This document shows positions 23,693 to 32,800 of a stretch of DNA of 33,984 nt, in pieces. The translations under genes were made by a program, and so were the position numbers. Origin of the DNA: Chloroflexota bacterium (GTDB lineage Bacteria; Chloroflexota; Anaerolineae; UBA4142); contig JAMCRS010000383.1 of NCBI GenBank assembly GCA_023380675.1, positions 1 through 33,984 of the forward strand, given 5' to 3'. The notes under the pieces are model-generated. The model ran no database searches. It was not told where the DNA came from and saw only the letters and a list, made by a program, of their open reading frames with translations. Position 1 is the first letter of the stretch, and the number at the start of each line of letters is the position of its first letter.

Positions 23693-24709
23693 ATGTTTAA
23701 ATCCGTGCGGTTTTGGATCGGCCTGGCGATCAGCGCGGTCTGTCTCTATCTGGCGTTCCAAGGTATCGAGTTCGACAAGCTGTTCGATGCGCTGAGGGAT
23801 ATGAACTACGCCTGGCTGGCAGCCGCGGTCGTCCTCTGGTGTGTGAGTTACACGGGGCGCGTGGTGCGCTGGCAGTTGTTGTTTTCGCCGCGCAAGATGA
23901 GAACCGGCAAGATTTTTAGCGCCCTCAACATCGGCTATTTCCTCAGCAATATCCTGCCGGCTCGCCTGGGCGACATCATTCGCGCCTATTTGATCGGCGA
24001 CATGGAGGGGGTGAGCAAGGCCAGTGCGCTCTCCACCGTCGTGGTCGAGCGTTTGAGCGATGGTCTGTCCGTGGTCTTGCTGCTCGCCGTCACTGCGCTG
24101 TACGTTCCCAACATACCAGCGCAGGCTCGCGAGGGGGCGATCGGCGTCGCGGCCACCGGCGTGGCCGGCATTCTGGTGCTGCTGCTTCTTTCCTTCCAGA
24201 AGGAGCGCGGACTGGCGCTGCTCCATCGGCTCGCGTCGCCGTTCGGGTTTCTGCAGCGCCCGAGCCTATGGAGCTCTCTGGAATCGCTGATCGACGGTTT
24301 TGCGGTCTTGCGCTCGCCCAAGCCGATCGTCGGCGTCGCGATCGCCGCGCTGTATGCCTGGGTTCTGGGCGGCGTGGTGTTTTGGTTGGCAATGAACGCC
24401 GTCGGGCTGCGCGATCCGTCAGGCGCCGCGATGCCGCTGGCGGCCGCGTTCCTGGTCATGACGGTCACTTCTCTGGTCGTCGTGATTCCGTCGTCGCCCG
24501 GCTACCTCGGCGTTTTTCACTACGTCGCCGTGTTAACGCTCACGGGCGTTTACAACGTAGACAAATCGAACGCGCTCACGTACGCGGTCGTCATCCACGC
24601 CCTCAGCTATCTCATGTTGACGGGGCTTGGCGTCTTTTCGATTTGGCAGGAAGGGCTGAGTTATCAGAGTTTGCAGATGATCCAGGCGCAGGCGGCGAAG
24701 AGCGAGTAA
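23693..24709 (+). CDS. Lysylphosphatidylglycerol synthase TM region / flippase-like domain protein (UPF0104, AglD-like)
   Basis: This 338-residue integral membrane protein has about eight TM helices and matches the LPG_synthase_TM/UPF0104 family. Family blocks include VSYTGRVVRWQLLFSPR, NIGYFLSNILPARLGDIIRAYLIG, STVVVERLSDGLSVVLLLAV and VVVIPSSPGYLGVFHYVAVLTL. Relatives are the membrane half of MprF and AglD-like proteins adjoining glycosyltransferases, where a lipid or lipid-linked sugar flipping role is proposed. No C-terminal aminoacyl-transferase domain is present. AAGGAG precedes ATG 23693. It lies 16 bp upstream of the CDP-paratose epimerase gene, so lipid-linked glycan handling is more likely than phospholipid lysylation. 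Confidence 0.85.
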   Translation: MFKSVRFWIGLAISAVCLYLAFQGIEFDKLFDALRDMNYAWLAAAVVLWCVSYTGRVVRWQLLFSPRKMRTGKIFSALNIGYFLSNILPARLGDIIRAYLIGDMEGVSKASALSTVVVERLSDGLSVVLLLAVTALYVPNIPAQAREGAIGVAATGVAGILVLLLLSFQKERGLALLHRLASPFGFLQRPSLWSSLESLIDGFAVLRSPKPIVGVAIAALYAWVLGGVVFWLAMNAVGLRDPSGAAMPLAAAFLVMTVTSLVVVIPSSPGYLGVFHYVAVLTLTGVYNVDKSNALTYAVVIHALSYLMLTGLGVFSIWQEGLSYQSLQMIQAQAAKSE

Positions 24710-24725
24710 GGAACGTAAATTCTCA

Positions 24726-25766
24726 ATGGAGAGGAAAAGGGTGGGAAAAACACTCGTGACCGGCGGCTGCGGATTTATTGGCGCAAACTTGATGGACCGG
24801 CTCTTGACGCGCGGGGAACATGCGGTCGCCTTCGATAATCTCTCCCGGCGCGGGGCGGTGAAGAACGCCGCCTGGCTGAGAGAAAAGTACGACTCGAGAT
24901 TCGAGTTGATTCAGGGAGATGTGCGCGATGCCCCCGCGATCTCGGCGGCGGCAAAGGACGCCGATGCGGTTTTTCATCTTGCGGCCCAGGTCGCCGTCAC
25001 TACTTCGCTGACGGACCCGCGGTCCGATTTCGAGATCAATGCGCTCGGCACGTTCAACACGCTCGAAGCGGCGCGCACGTCGGGGCGCAACCCTGTCTTT
25101 GTTTATTCGTCCACGAACAAGGTGTACGGCGGAATGGAGGACGTGCCGGTCGTCGAACGGGCGACGCGCTACGAGTATGGCGATCTCCCGAACGGTGTCT
25201 CGGAGGTGCAGCCGCTCGATTTTCATTCGCCGTACGGATGCAGCAAGGGCGCGGCGGACCAATACGTGCGGGACTATCATCGCATTTATGGGATGCGCAC
25301 GGTCGTGTTTCGCCAGTCGGCGATCTACGGTTGCCGTCAATTTGGGGAGGAGGACCAGGGCTGGTTGGCCTGGTTCATTATCGCCGCGGTCTTGAAGAGA
25401 CCCGTGACCATCTATGGAGACGGCAAGCAGGTGCGCGACATGCTCTTTGTCGACGATCTGCTGGACGCCTACGACGCCGCCGTGGCGCGGATCGACGATC
25501 AGGCCGGCCAGGTTTACAATGTCGGCGGCGGACCGCGGAATACGATCTCTGTCTGGGCGGAGTTCGGCCCCCTGCTCGAGCGCCTGCACGGCGCTCCCGT
25601 GCCGGCCGCCCGCGGCGATTGGCGACCGGGCGATCAGAAGGTCTGCGTCTACGATATTTCCAAAGCAAAGCGCGAATTGAATTGGGAACCGAAGGTGGAC
25701 GTCAAGTCGGGGGTAGAAAAACTGTACTGCTGGGTCAAAGATAACCAGGCTTTATTCACTCACTAG
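24726..25766 (+). CDS. CDP-paratose 2-epimerase (NAD-dependent epimerase/dehydratase family)
   Basis: This 346-residue extended SDR enzyme is predicted to convert CDP-paratose to CDP-tyvelose, a 3,6-dideoxyhexose donor. The NAD-binding motif is TGGCGFIGANL near the N-terminus, and the catalytic Tyr-x3-Lys lies in HSPYGCSKGAADQYV. Subfamily hallmarks are VYSSTNKVYGG, NGVSEVQPLDFHSPYGCSKG, YGMRTVVFRQSAIYG, EEDQGWLAWFIIAAVLKRPVTIYGDGKQVRDMLFVDDL and VYNVGGGPRNTISV, which closely follow the RfbE/Tyv type. An in-frame GTG at 24741, preceded by GAGAGG, may be the true start instead of ATG 24726. The other CDP-dideoxyhexose genes (RfbF, RfbG, RfbH types) are not in the window. Confidence 0.85.
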   Translation: MERKRVGKTLVTGGCGFIGANLMDRLLTRGEHAVAFDNLSRRGAVKNAAWLREKYDSRFELIQGDVRDAPAISAAAKDADAVFHLAAQVAVTTSLTDPRSDFEINALGTFNTLEAARTSGRNPVFVYSSTNKVYGGMEDVPVVERATRYEYGDLPNGVSEVQPLDFHSPYGCSKGAADQYVRDYHRIYGMRTVVFRQSAIYGCRQFGEEDQGWLAWFIIAAVLKRPVTIYGDGKQVRDMLFVDDLLDAYDAAVARIDDQAGQVYNVGGGPRNTISVWAEFGPLLERLHGAPVPAARGDWRPGDQKVCVYDISKAKRELNWEPKVDVKSGVEKLYCWVKDNQALFTH

Positions 25767-25789
25767 TCTTGCCGTGCCGCAATTCGTAG

Positions 25790-26938
25790 ATGAAGATTCT
25801 GATCGTTCTGACCTATTATCGCCCTCACATCAGCGGCCTTACGATCTACGTTGAACGCCTGGCGCGTGCGCTGGCGGATCGCGGCCATCGCGTGACGGTC
25901 CTCACGTCGCACTACGACCCCCGTCTGCCTCGCCGTCAGGTGATGGACGGCGTCGAGGTTCTGCGGCACCCGGTTCTATTTCGCGCGAGCAAAGGGAGCA
26001 TCATGCCGGGGTTCCTCTCACGCGCGGCAGTGCTGATGCGCCAGAGCGACGTGATCAGCGTCCATCTCCCGCAGGCGGAGGGAGGCCCGCTGGCCTTGCT
26101 GGGGCACGCGATCGCGCGCAAACCAGTGGTGCTGACGTACCACTCCGATCTTCAACTGCCGCCTGGTCTGGTCAATCGAGTGATCGATCGGGCGGTCTTC
26201 CTGTCCAACAGCATGGCCGGTATCTTTGCGGACCGCATCTCCGCCTACACTGATGACTTTGCCAATCATTCTCCGTACCTGTCGCAATTCCGATCCAAGA
26301 TCGTCGTGATTCCACCGCCGATCCAGATCGAGCCGCCTCAGCCTGAGGCCGTCGCCGCCCTCAAGCAGCGGACCCACGCGAACGGTCACGCCATCGTCGG
26401 CTTTGCCGCGCGCTTTGCCGAAGAAAAGGGAATCGACTATCTGCTCGAGTCGATTCCGCTCGTGCGCGAGCAGATTCCGGCGGTCAAGTATTTGCTCGCC
26501 GGCCAGTACAAGCAAGTCATTGGCGAAAACGTCTGGGAGCGGCTTCAGCCAAAAATACAGCAGTATCGAGAATATCTCGAATTTCTGGGCCAGGTCCCGG
26601 TCGAGGAGATGAGCGCCTTTTTCGGTGCGTGCGACGTCTTGACCGTTCCGAGCATCAATTCGACGGAAACCTTCGGTTTGGTCCAGGTGGAGGCGATGTT
26701 GAGCGGCTGCCCGGTGGTGGCGACGAACTTGCCCGGCGTGCGTGAACCGATCCGGATGACAGGAATGGGTCAGGTCGTGCCTATCAAGGACGCTCGGGCG
26801 CTGGCCGACGGGATCGTGCGGGTGCTGCAAAACCGGCAGGAGTACTTGCGGCCGCGAGAGCAGGTCGCCGCGATGTTCGCGATCGAGCGCACGGTCGCTG
26901 CGTATGAAACGCTCTTCTCCGGGTTGCAACACGCATGA
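25790..26938 (+). CDS. Glycosyltransferase family 4 protein
   Basis: This 382-residue GT-B retaining glycosyltransferase of the family 4 type is cytosolic or membrane-associated. The N-terminal acceptor domain starts ILIVLTYYRPHISGLTIYVERLARALADRGH. The C-terminal donor-binding domain has FAARFAEEKGIDYLLESIPLV and the E-x7-E motif in STETFGLVQVEAMLSGCPVVATNLPGVRE. It is 23 bp after the epimerase gene, and its stop overlaps the methyltransferase start (ATGA). No clear Shine-Dalgarno precedes it, so it may rely on coupling to the upstream gene. Sugar specificity unknown; a dideoxyhexose transfer is conceivable from context. Confidence 0.9.
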   Translation: MKILIVLTYYRPHISGLTIYVERLARALADRGHRVTVLTSHYDPRLPRRQVMDGVEVLRHPVLFRASKGSIMPGFLSRAAVLMRQSDVISVHLPQAEGGPLALLGHAIARKPVVLTYHSDLQLPPGLVNRVIDRAVFLSNSMAGIFADRISAYTDDFANHSPYLSQFRSKIVVIPPPIQIEPPQPEAVAALKQRTHANGHAIVGFAARFAEEKGIDYLLESIPLVREQIPAVKYLLAGQYKQVIGENVWERLQPKIQQYREYLEFLGQVPVEEMSAFFGACDVLTVPSINSTETFGLVQVEAMLSGCPVVATNLPGVREPIRMTGMGQVVPIKDARALADGIVRVLQNRQEYLRPREQVAAMFAIERTVAAYETLFSGLQHA

Positions 26939-27720
26939 GCTCACGGGACTATATGCTCGAGCATCTCGTCGCCGTTCCGGCGTTCCGCGCGCTGCTGCGC
27001 AGCATCGAAGCCCGGATGATCGGCGAACGCGAGTGGCCGCGTCCCATCCTCGACCTGGGCTGCGGCGACGGACATTTCGCGCAGGCGGCTTTTACGCAGC
27101 CCCTTGACGCCGGCATCGATCCCTCCGCGATCGCTATCGCCGAAGCCGCCCGCCGCGGCATGCACCGAGATTTGCGCGTCGCCGACAGCAACGCCATGCC
27201 TTTCGAGGACGGCGCCTTTGCGACGGTGCTGAGCAATTCCGTTTTGGAGCATATCCCGGACATCGACGCGACGCTGCGTGAGACCTACCGCGTGCTCAAG
27301 CCGGGCGGTCTCTTTGTCTTTACGACGCCGAACCAGCACTACGCCGAATACCTGTTCTTTGCCGACCTCTTCAATCGGCTGGGCTGGAAGGGCGCCGCCG
27401 CGCGCTATGGCGGATTCTTCAATCGTATCGCGCACCACTATCGGACCGACTCGGCAGAGACGTGGACCGAGCGCTTGGGCCGCTTTGGGTTCCAGGTCCG
27501 CGAGAGCTGCGCCTATTTCTCGCGCGCCGCGTCTCACGTGTTCGATCTGGGCCACTATTACTCTGCGCCGACGATAATATACAAGCGCTTGTTCGGTCGT
27601 TGGATCATCGCCCCGTGGCGGCCGAATTTTTGCCTGATCGAACCGCTGCTCCGCCGCTATTACGACGAGCCGCCAGACAAAGACGGCGCATCGCTCTTCT
27701 TCGTGTGTGAACGCAAGTGA
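26935..27720 (+). CDS. Class I SAM-dependent methyltransferase
   Basis: This 261-residue methyltransferase of the Methyltransf_11/UbiE-like type has motif I ILDLGCGDGHFAQ near residue 38, an acidic post-motif II region DSNAMPFEDGAFATVLSNSVLEHIPD, and motif III RVLKPGGLFVFTTPN. The C-terminal part is variable, as in enzymes acting on glycans or lipid-linked intermediates. Its ATG overlaps the GT4 stop and its own stop overlaps the following GTG start, so three genes are translationally coupled. A role in methylating a sugar of the same glycan is inferred from position only. Confidence 0.88.
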   Translation: MSSRDYMLEHLVAVPAFRALLRSIEARMIGEREWPRPILDLGCGDGHFAQAAFTQPLDAGIDPSAIAIAEAARRGMHRDLRVADSNAMPFEDGAFATVLSNSVLEHIPDIDATLRETYRVLKPGGLFVFTTPNQHYAEYLFFADLFNRLGWKGAAARYGGFFNRIAHHYRTDSAETWTERLGRFGFQVRESCAYFSRAASHVFDLGHYYSAPTIIYKRLFGRWIIAPWRPNFCLIEPLLRRYYDEPPDKDGASLFFVCERK

Positions 27721-29756
27721 GCCTGTTCCGGATTCCCCTGCAGGTCTTGCTGACTCTCTCAGCCTTGTTCGTGGCAGCTGTCGCGCATTACCTGCACGTG
27801 TTTCGCGAGCAGGACATGTCGGCGTTGGTCTCTTACGCCGCCGCATTGGGCTTGTGGTTCGCCGCGCTGGTGTTCAGTCCCGTCAGGATCGAGACGCGTG
27901 ACGAGGAGACGGCGCCGCCGGTGAGGAACGCTCGCCGGCTGCCCACGACGCTTGCGTTGAGCGCGCTCGGATTGGCGCTTCTTACCTTTGTCTTCATCAG
28001 CGGAAATCAATTCAATTCGGACAACGCTCTGGCGTGGTTGGGGAGCATCGGCGCGTTCCTTTACGCCTTTTGGATCCCTGAACGGGACCTGATGGCCTGG
28101 CGGGCACAGCTCGGCGCATGGATATCAACCATGAGAAACCAGGCGGCGAACGGCATTCGCCTGCCGCTCCGAGCCGTGATTCTGTTCGCCATCCTGCTGG
28201 TTGCGGCGTTTTTCAGCTTCTACGACCTCGCCGGCGTTCCGGCGGAGATGGAAAGCGATCACGCCGAGAATGTGCTCGATATCGCCGACGTTCTTGACGG
28301 AGCGCGCCCGATCTACTTTGAGCGAAACACGGGCCGCGAGCCGCTCGAATTCTACGCGACCGCTGCCTTTGTCGCACTGTCTCAGCGCCCGCTCGACTTT
28401 ATGGCGCTCAAGCTCGTCAGCGCGTCGAGCGGACTGCTGCTGGTCGCGGCTGTCTTTTTTCTGACTCGCGAGCTGTTTGAAACGGATGTGGCGCTCGCGG
28501 CCGCCGCGTTGGTCGCCGTCGCCAAATGGCCGGTCTCGCTCGACCGTCTGGGTTTGAGCTATCAGTTGCCGCCGCTGGCGATAGCAGCGACGCTCTATTT
28601 CTTCGTCCGGGCGCTGAAATTCCAGCGGCGAAACGACTTTTTGATCGCCGGTCTGCTGCTCGGTCTTGGGTTGTACGGCGCGGACGCGTTCCGGATCGCG
28701 CCGGTCCTGATACTCGCGATCGCGCTGCTCTGGTACGCGATCTCGAGTTTCGATCGGCGTCCGCCAATCACCGCATTTGCACTCAACGTGGCCCTTCTGT
28801 TCGCCCTGGCACTGATCGTCGCAGTGCCGCTAGTCCGTTTTGCAGTGGACCAACCGGCAGTCTACTGGTACCATGTGCTTGCACGCATCGGCGCGGGCGA
28901 TGCGTCGCTGCCCGGCAACCCGGTTGCGCTTTTTTCTCAGAATGTTGCCAAAGCTGCGCTCATGTTCAATTGGCACGGCGACGGAGCGTGGTTTGTGAAT
29001 GTGCCGGGCGACCCCGCGCTCGACCTGGTTACGGCGAGTCTGTTTCTGTTCGGCTTGGTGTTCGCGCTGTACCGGTTGCTGCGCTCTAGGGAAAAGGTCT
29101 ACCTTATTTTGATCGCGGGGCTGTTCATCGCCCTCCTCCCGTCCATTCTGAGCTTGGCGAATCCGGACGAGAATCCCAGCGCGGTAGAAGCCAGCACGGC
29201 CGTTCCTTTCGTATGTATGATTGCAGCCTTGTCGCTGGTTTGGATAGGTCGCTCCATTGTCGCCGCGCTGGAGCCGGCGCCTTGGCGAGCGCTCGCTGGT
29301 CTGGGAGCGGTTGCCCTGGTGTTCGCCGCGGCCGCCGCTGCGAATTATTCCCGATATTTCGTCGATTTCAACGTGGTCTACCGTCAGGCATCGCGGAATT
29401 CGACCGAGATCGCGGAGGCGATACGCGGCTTTGATCGAAGCATCGGAGACGCCGAGCACGCCTGGCTCATCGCCTATCCGTACTGGGTCGATCCCCGCAG
29501 CGTTGGAATCGACATGGGACACGTCGGCTGGCAGCAAGCACTCCCGAATGCTCAGGCGGCAGTTTCCGTGCCGGCAGATTCCGCGAACAAGCTTTACGTC
29601 TTGGCGGCGCAGGACCGCACGAATCTCGCGACGCTCGAGCAATTGTTCCCCAATGGGCAACCGCGCGTTTTTCACGCCAGCACGCCCGGCCACGATTTCG
29701 TTTTGTTCTATGTTCCCGGCACCGGAGTCCAGGGTGAGTTGTATAGCGCCCCATGA
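27717..29756 (+). CDS. GT-C membrane glycosyltransferase (family 39/PMT-like)
   Basis: This 679-residue polytopic membrane protein is related to PMT/ArnT-type glycosyltransferases that take sugars from polyprenyl-phosphate donors. About twelve TM helices are visible. The acidic extracytoplasmic loop EMESDHAENVLDIADVLDG with IYFERNTGREPLEFYATAAFVAL corresponds to the catalytic first loop. The C-terminal soluble segment (about 550-679) has WLIAYPYWVDPRSVGIDMGHVGW. The GTG start at 27717 overlaps the methyltransferase stop. It is followed 53 bp later by another GT-C-like protein. Donor and acceptor are unknown; glycan assembly at the outer membrane face is the likely role. Confidence 0.82.
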   Translation: MSLFRIPLQVLLTLSALFVAAVAHYLHVFREQDMSALVSYAAALGLWFAALVFSPVRIETRDEETAPPVRNARRLPTTLALSALGLALLTFVFISGNQFNSDNALAWLGSIGAFLYAFWIPERDLMAWRAQLGAWISTMRNQAANGIRLPLRAVILFAILLVAAFFSFYDLAGVPAEMESDHAENVLDIADVLDGARPIYFERNTGREPLEFYATAAFVALSQRPLDFMALKLVSASSGLLLVAAVFFLTRELFETDVALAAAALVAVAKWPVSLDRLGLSYQLPPLAIAATLYFFVRALKFQRRNDFLIAGLLLGLGLYGADAFRIAPVLILAIALLWYAISSFDRRPPITAFALNVALLFALALIVAVPLVRFAVDQPAVYWYHVLARIGAGDASLPGNPVALFSQNVAKAALMFNWHGDGAWFVNVPGDPALDLVTASLFLFGLVFALYRLLRSREKVYLILIAGLFIALLPSILSLANPDENPSAVEASTAVPFVCMIAALSLVWIGRSIVAALEPAPWRALAGLGAVALVFAAAAAANYSRYFVDFNVVYRQASRNSTEIAEAIRGFDRSIGDAEHAWLIAYPYWVDPRSVGIDMGHVGWQQALPNAQAAVSVPADSANKLYVLAAQDRTNLATLEQLFPNGQPRVFHASTPGHDFVLFYVPGTGVQGELYSAP

Positions 29757-29809
29757 GCGGCGGTACAACTCGATCGGACGAACAGTGACAGCGGATACCA
29801 AAGGGTCAA

Positions 29810-32800
29810 ATGCAGGCAAATGAATTGACTTCAGTGGACGTACGTCCAGCCGCGGATCGACCGGGGGCGCGGTGGTTGTGGCTTGCACCGATTCTGCTCG
29901 TGCTCATTCTGGTATTCGGTGCGGTCGTCCGATTGATTGGGATCGATTGGGACCTGGACCAGCATCTTCATCCGGACGAGCGCTTTTTGACGATGGTGGA
30001 ATCGTCGCTGACTCTTCCCGGCCAACTCGACGTGACCGGCCCGCCGCCGAGCGGTTGCGCCAAGTGGGGAGGCTTTTTCGATACCGCCTGCTCACCCCTC
30101 AACCCGTACAACCACGACTTTGGGCTCTTCGTCTACGGCACCTTTCCGATCTTTATTACGCGAATCGTTGGAGGCTGGCTCGACCAGACAGGCTACGGCC
30201 AGATCTTTTTGGTGGGGCGCGCGCTGTCCGCGCTTTTCGACCTTTCGACGGTCCTCCTGATCTTTTTCATCGGCCGGAGGCTGTACGACACACGCGTCGG
30301 GCTTCTGGGCGCGCTCTTTCTCGCCGCGTCGGTGCTGGACATCCAACAGTCGCATTTCTTCACCGTCGACACGTTCACGAACGTGCCGATCCTCATCGCC
30401 TTTTGGTACGCGATGGATATTGCCGACGGGAAAAAGTGGACTGCGTTCCTGTTCGCGGGCTGTGCCTTTGGAATCGCGCTCGCCGGGCGGATCAACATCG
30501 CGCCGTTCGTGACGGTGATTCTCGCGGCAGCCGCTCTCCGAGCCTACCTCGCCGCCGAGGCTTCCCGCCGGGCATACGAGAGCCAAGCGGCGTCGCTCGC
30601 GCCCGCGGGCGAGCCTGCGCCGCCGCCGGCGAGCGCCGGCGAGCTGGTCGTTCTCGATCGCCCTCGCTCTTCGATCGCCGCCTGGCTGCCCAAGCCGGGC
30701 ACGCGCGCGTTCGCGGGGCTCGTCGGCGCGGGGATTGCGACTCTGTTGCTGTTTCGCATCGCGCAGCCGTATGCGGCGAACGGCCCCAACTTTTTTTCCC
30801 CTCGGCTCCCCGAGCTCGACATGAGCCATGGGTTGATCGGCGTCTTTTTCGACTCGGCCCTCTCGTGGGCCGGGGGCGTCAATCCGAAATTCGCCGACAA
30901 CATGACCTATATCAGCGGTCTGGTCTCGGGCAAGATCGATTATCCTCCCGGCGACCAATGGACCGACCGCACCGCCTACATTTTCCCATTTGACAACATG
31001 GTGCGATGGGGACTCGGTCCGCCGATGGGTCTCGCCGCGTGGGCCGGTTTTCTTCTCGCCTTATACGAGCTGGTGCGCTACCGCAAATGGAACCAGTTCC
31101 TCGTCGTCGTCTGGGTCGGTATTACGTTCGGATACTCCGGCCAGCAATTCGTCAAGACGATGCGCTATTTCCTCCAGATCTATCCGTTCCTCGCGCTCCT
31201 CGCCGGTTACTTTTTGGTTGCATTGTGGGACCGCGTGACTCGCCCGGACCCGATGGCTCAGGCTTGGCGCACGGGCGCCTCCTTCACGCGCCTGCTGCCG
31301 CGCGCCGCCGTCGGCCTGCTGACCTTGGTCGTCGTCGGCTACACGCTGTTTTGGGCGACCGCCTTCACAACCATTTACACGCGTCCGGTCTCGCGCGTGG
31401 CCGCATCGGAGTGGATGTACGACAATATACCGGCTGGCTCGGCGATCGGAAACGAGCACTGGGATGACCCGCTGCCACTCAGGATCGACGGCAAAGATCC
31501 CTATGGCGGAATGTATCACGGCTTGGCCTCGTCCTCCGACGGCGTCATGCATTGGTACGACGAGGACACTCCCGAAAAACGAACTCAGGCGATAGCGTGG
31601 CTTGACGAGGCAGACTATCTCGTTCTTTCGAGCAACCGGCTTTACGCCTCGATCCCCCGCCTCCCGATGCGCTACCCGATGACGACGAAATATTACGAGT
31701 GGCTGTTCGACGGCAAGCTGGGATTTGACCTGGTCGCGACCTTTACGTCGCGCCCGCAGCTCTTTGGCATTCAGATCGCCGACGATAATGCCGAGGAAGC
31801 TTTCACGGTCTACGACCACCCCAAAGTCCTCATCTTCAAAAAGACCGCCAGCTATTCGCACGCCAATACGGCTAGCCTATTCGACAGTGTCGATCTCACG
31901 GAGGTCTATCGGTTCACCCCGCTTCAGGCGACGCAGGTCAAGACGGCGCTGCTGCTCAAGCCGGGCGATTGGATCGCGCAGATGAGCGGCGGAACCTGGT
32001 CGCAAATCTTCGATCCCGGCAATTGGATCAATCAGATTCCGGTCGTCGGCTGGCTGGGGCTGGTCGAGCTCCTGGGCTGGATCGCATTCCCGCTCGCGTT
32101 CGTCGTTTTCCGGGCGCTCCGAGACCGCGGTTATGTGTTTGCCAAGGCTTTTGGGATCCTCCTTCCCGCCTGGATCGCGTGGATGATGGCCAGTTATCAC
32201 GTGCTGCCGTTCAGCCGACGGAGCATCGCGCTCGCGATCGGCCTCGTCGCCGTGCTCGCAGTGGTGATCGTGTGGCGGTCCTGGCGCGACATGTCCCGGT
32301 TCTTGCGCCAGCAGGGTCGCGCGCTCCTGTTCGAGGAGCTCTTGTTTCTCCTCTGTTTTGGCGGATTTCTCCTGGTCCGCTATGGCAACCCGGACCTCTG
32401 GCACCCGTATTATGGCGGCGAAAAGCCGATGGATTTTACCCTCCTTAACGAAATCACAAGATCCACCTGGTTCCCGCCGTACGACGCCTGGTTCGCGGGC
32501 GGCTATCTGAACTATTACTATTTTGGTCAAATGATGACCGCCACGCTCGTGCGCTTTTCGGGCATCGTGACGGAAGTTGCCTACAACCTCGCGCTTCCGA
32601 TGTACTACGCGTTGACCGCGACCGGAGCATTCAGCGTGGCCTTTAACCTCGCCTCGAGCATTCGCGGCGGTCGTTCTGGCGCTGCGCCGGCACAAGACGC
32701 CCCGGACGGCGCGGTACATGACGCCAATCCCTGGAACTATGCCGCCGGTTTGCTGGCAGCGCTCTTTGTTGCCGTCATCGGCAATCTTGGGCAGGTGGTT

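Noticed and set aside
29872..30993. 373-codon plus-strand frame inside the giant membrane protein gene
   Set aside because: Arg-rich shadow of the GT39-YYY frame, which has clear motifs and is open from 29810 to the window end.
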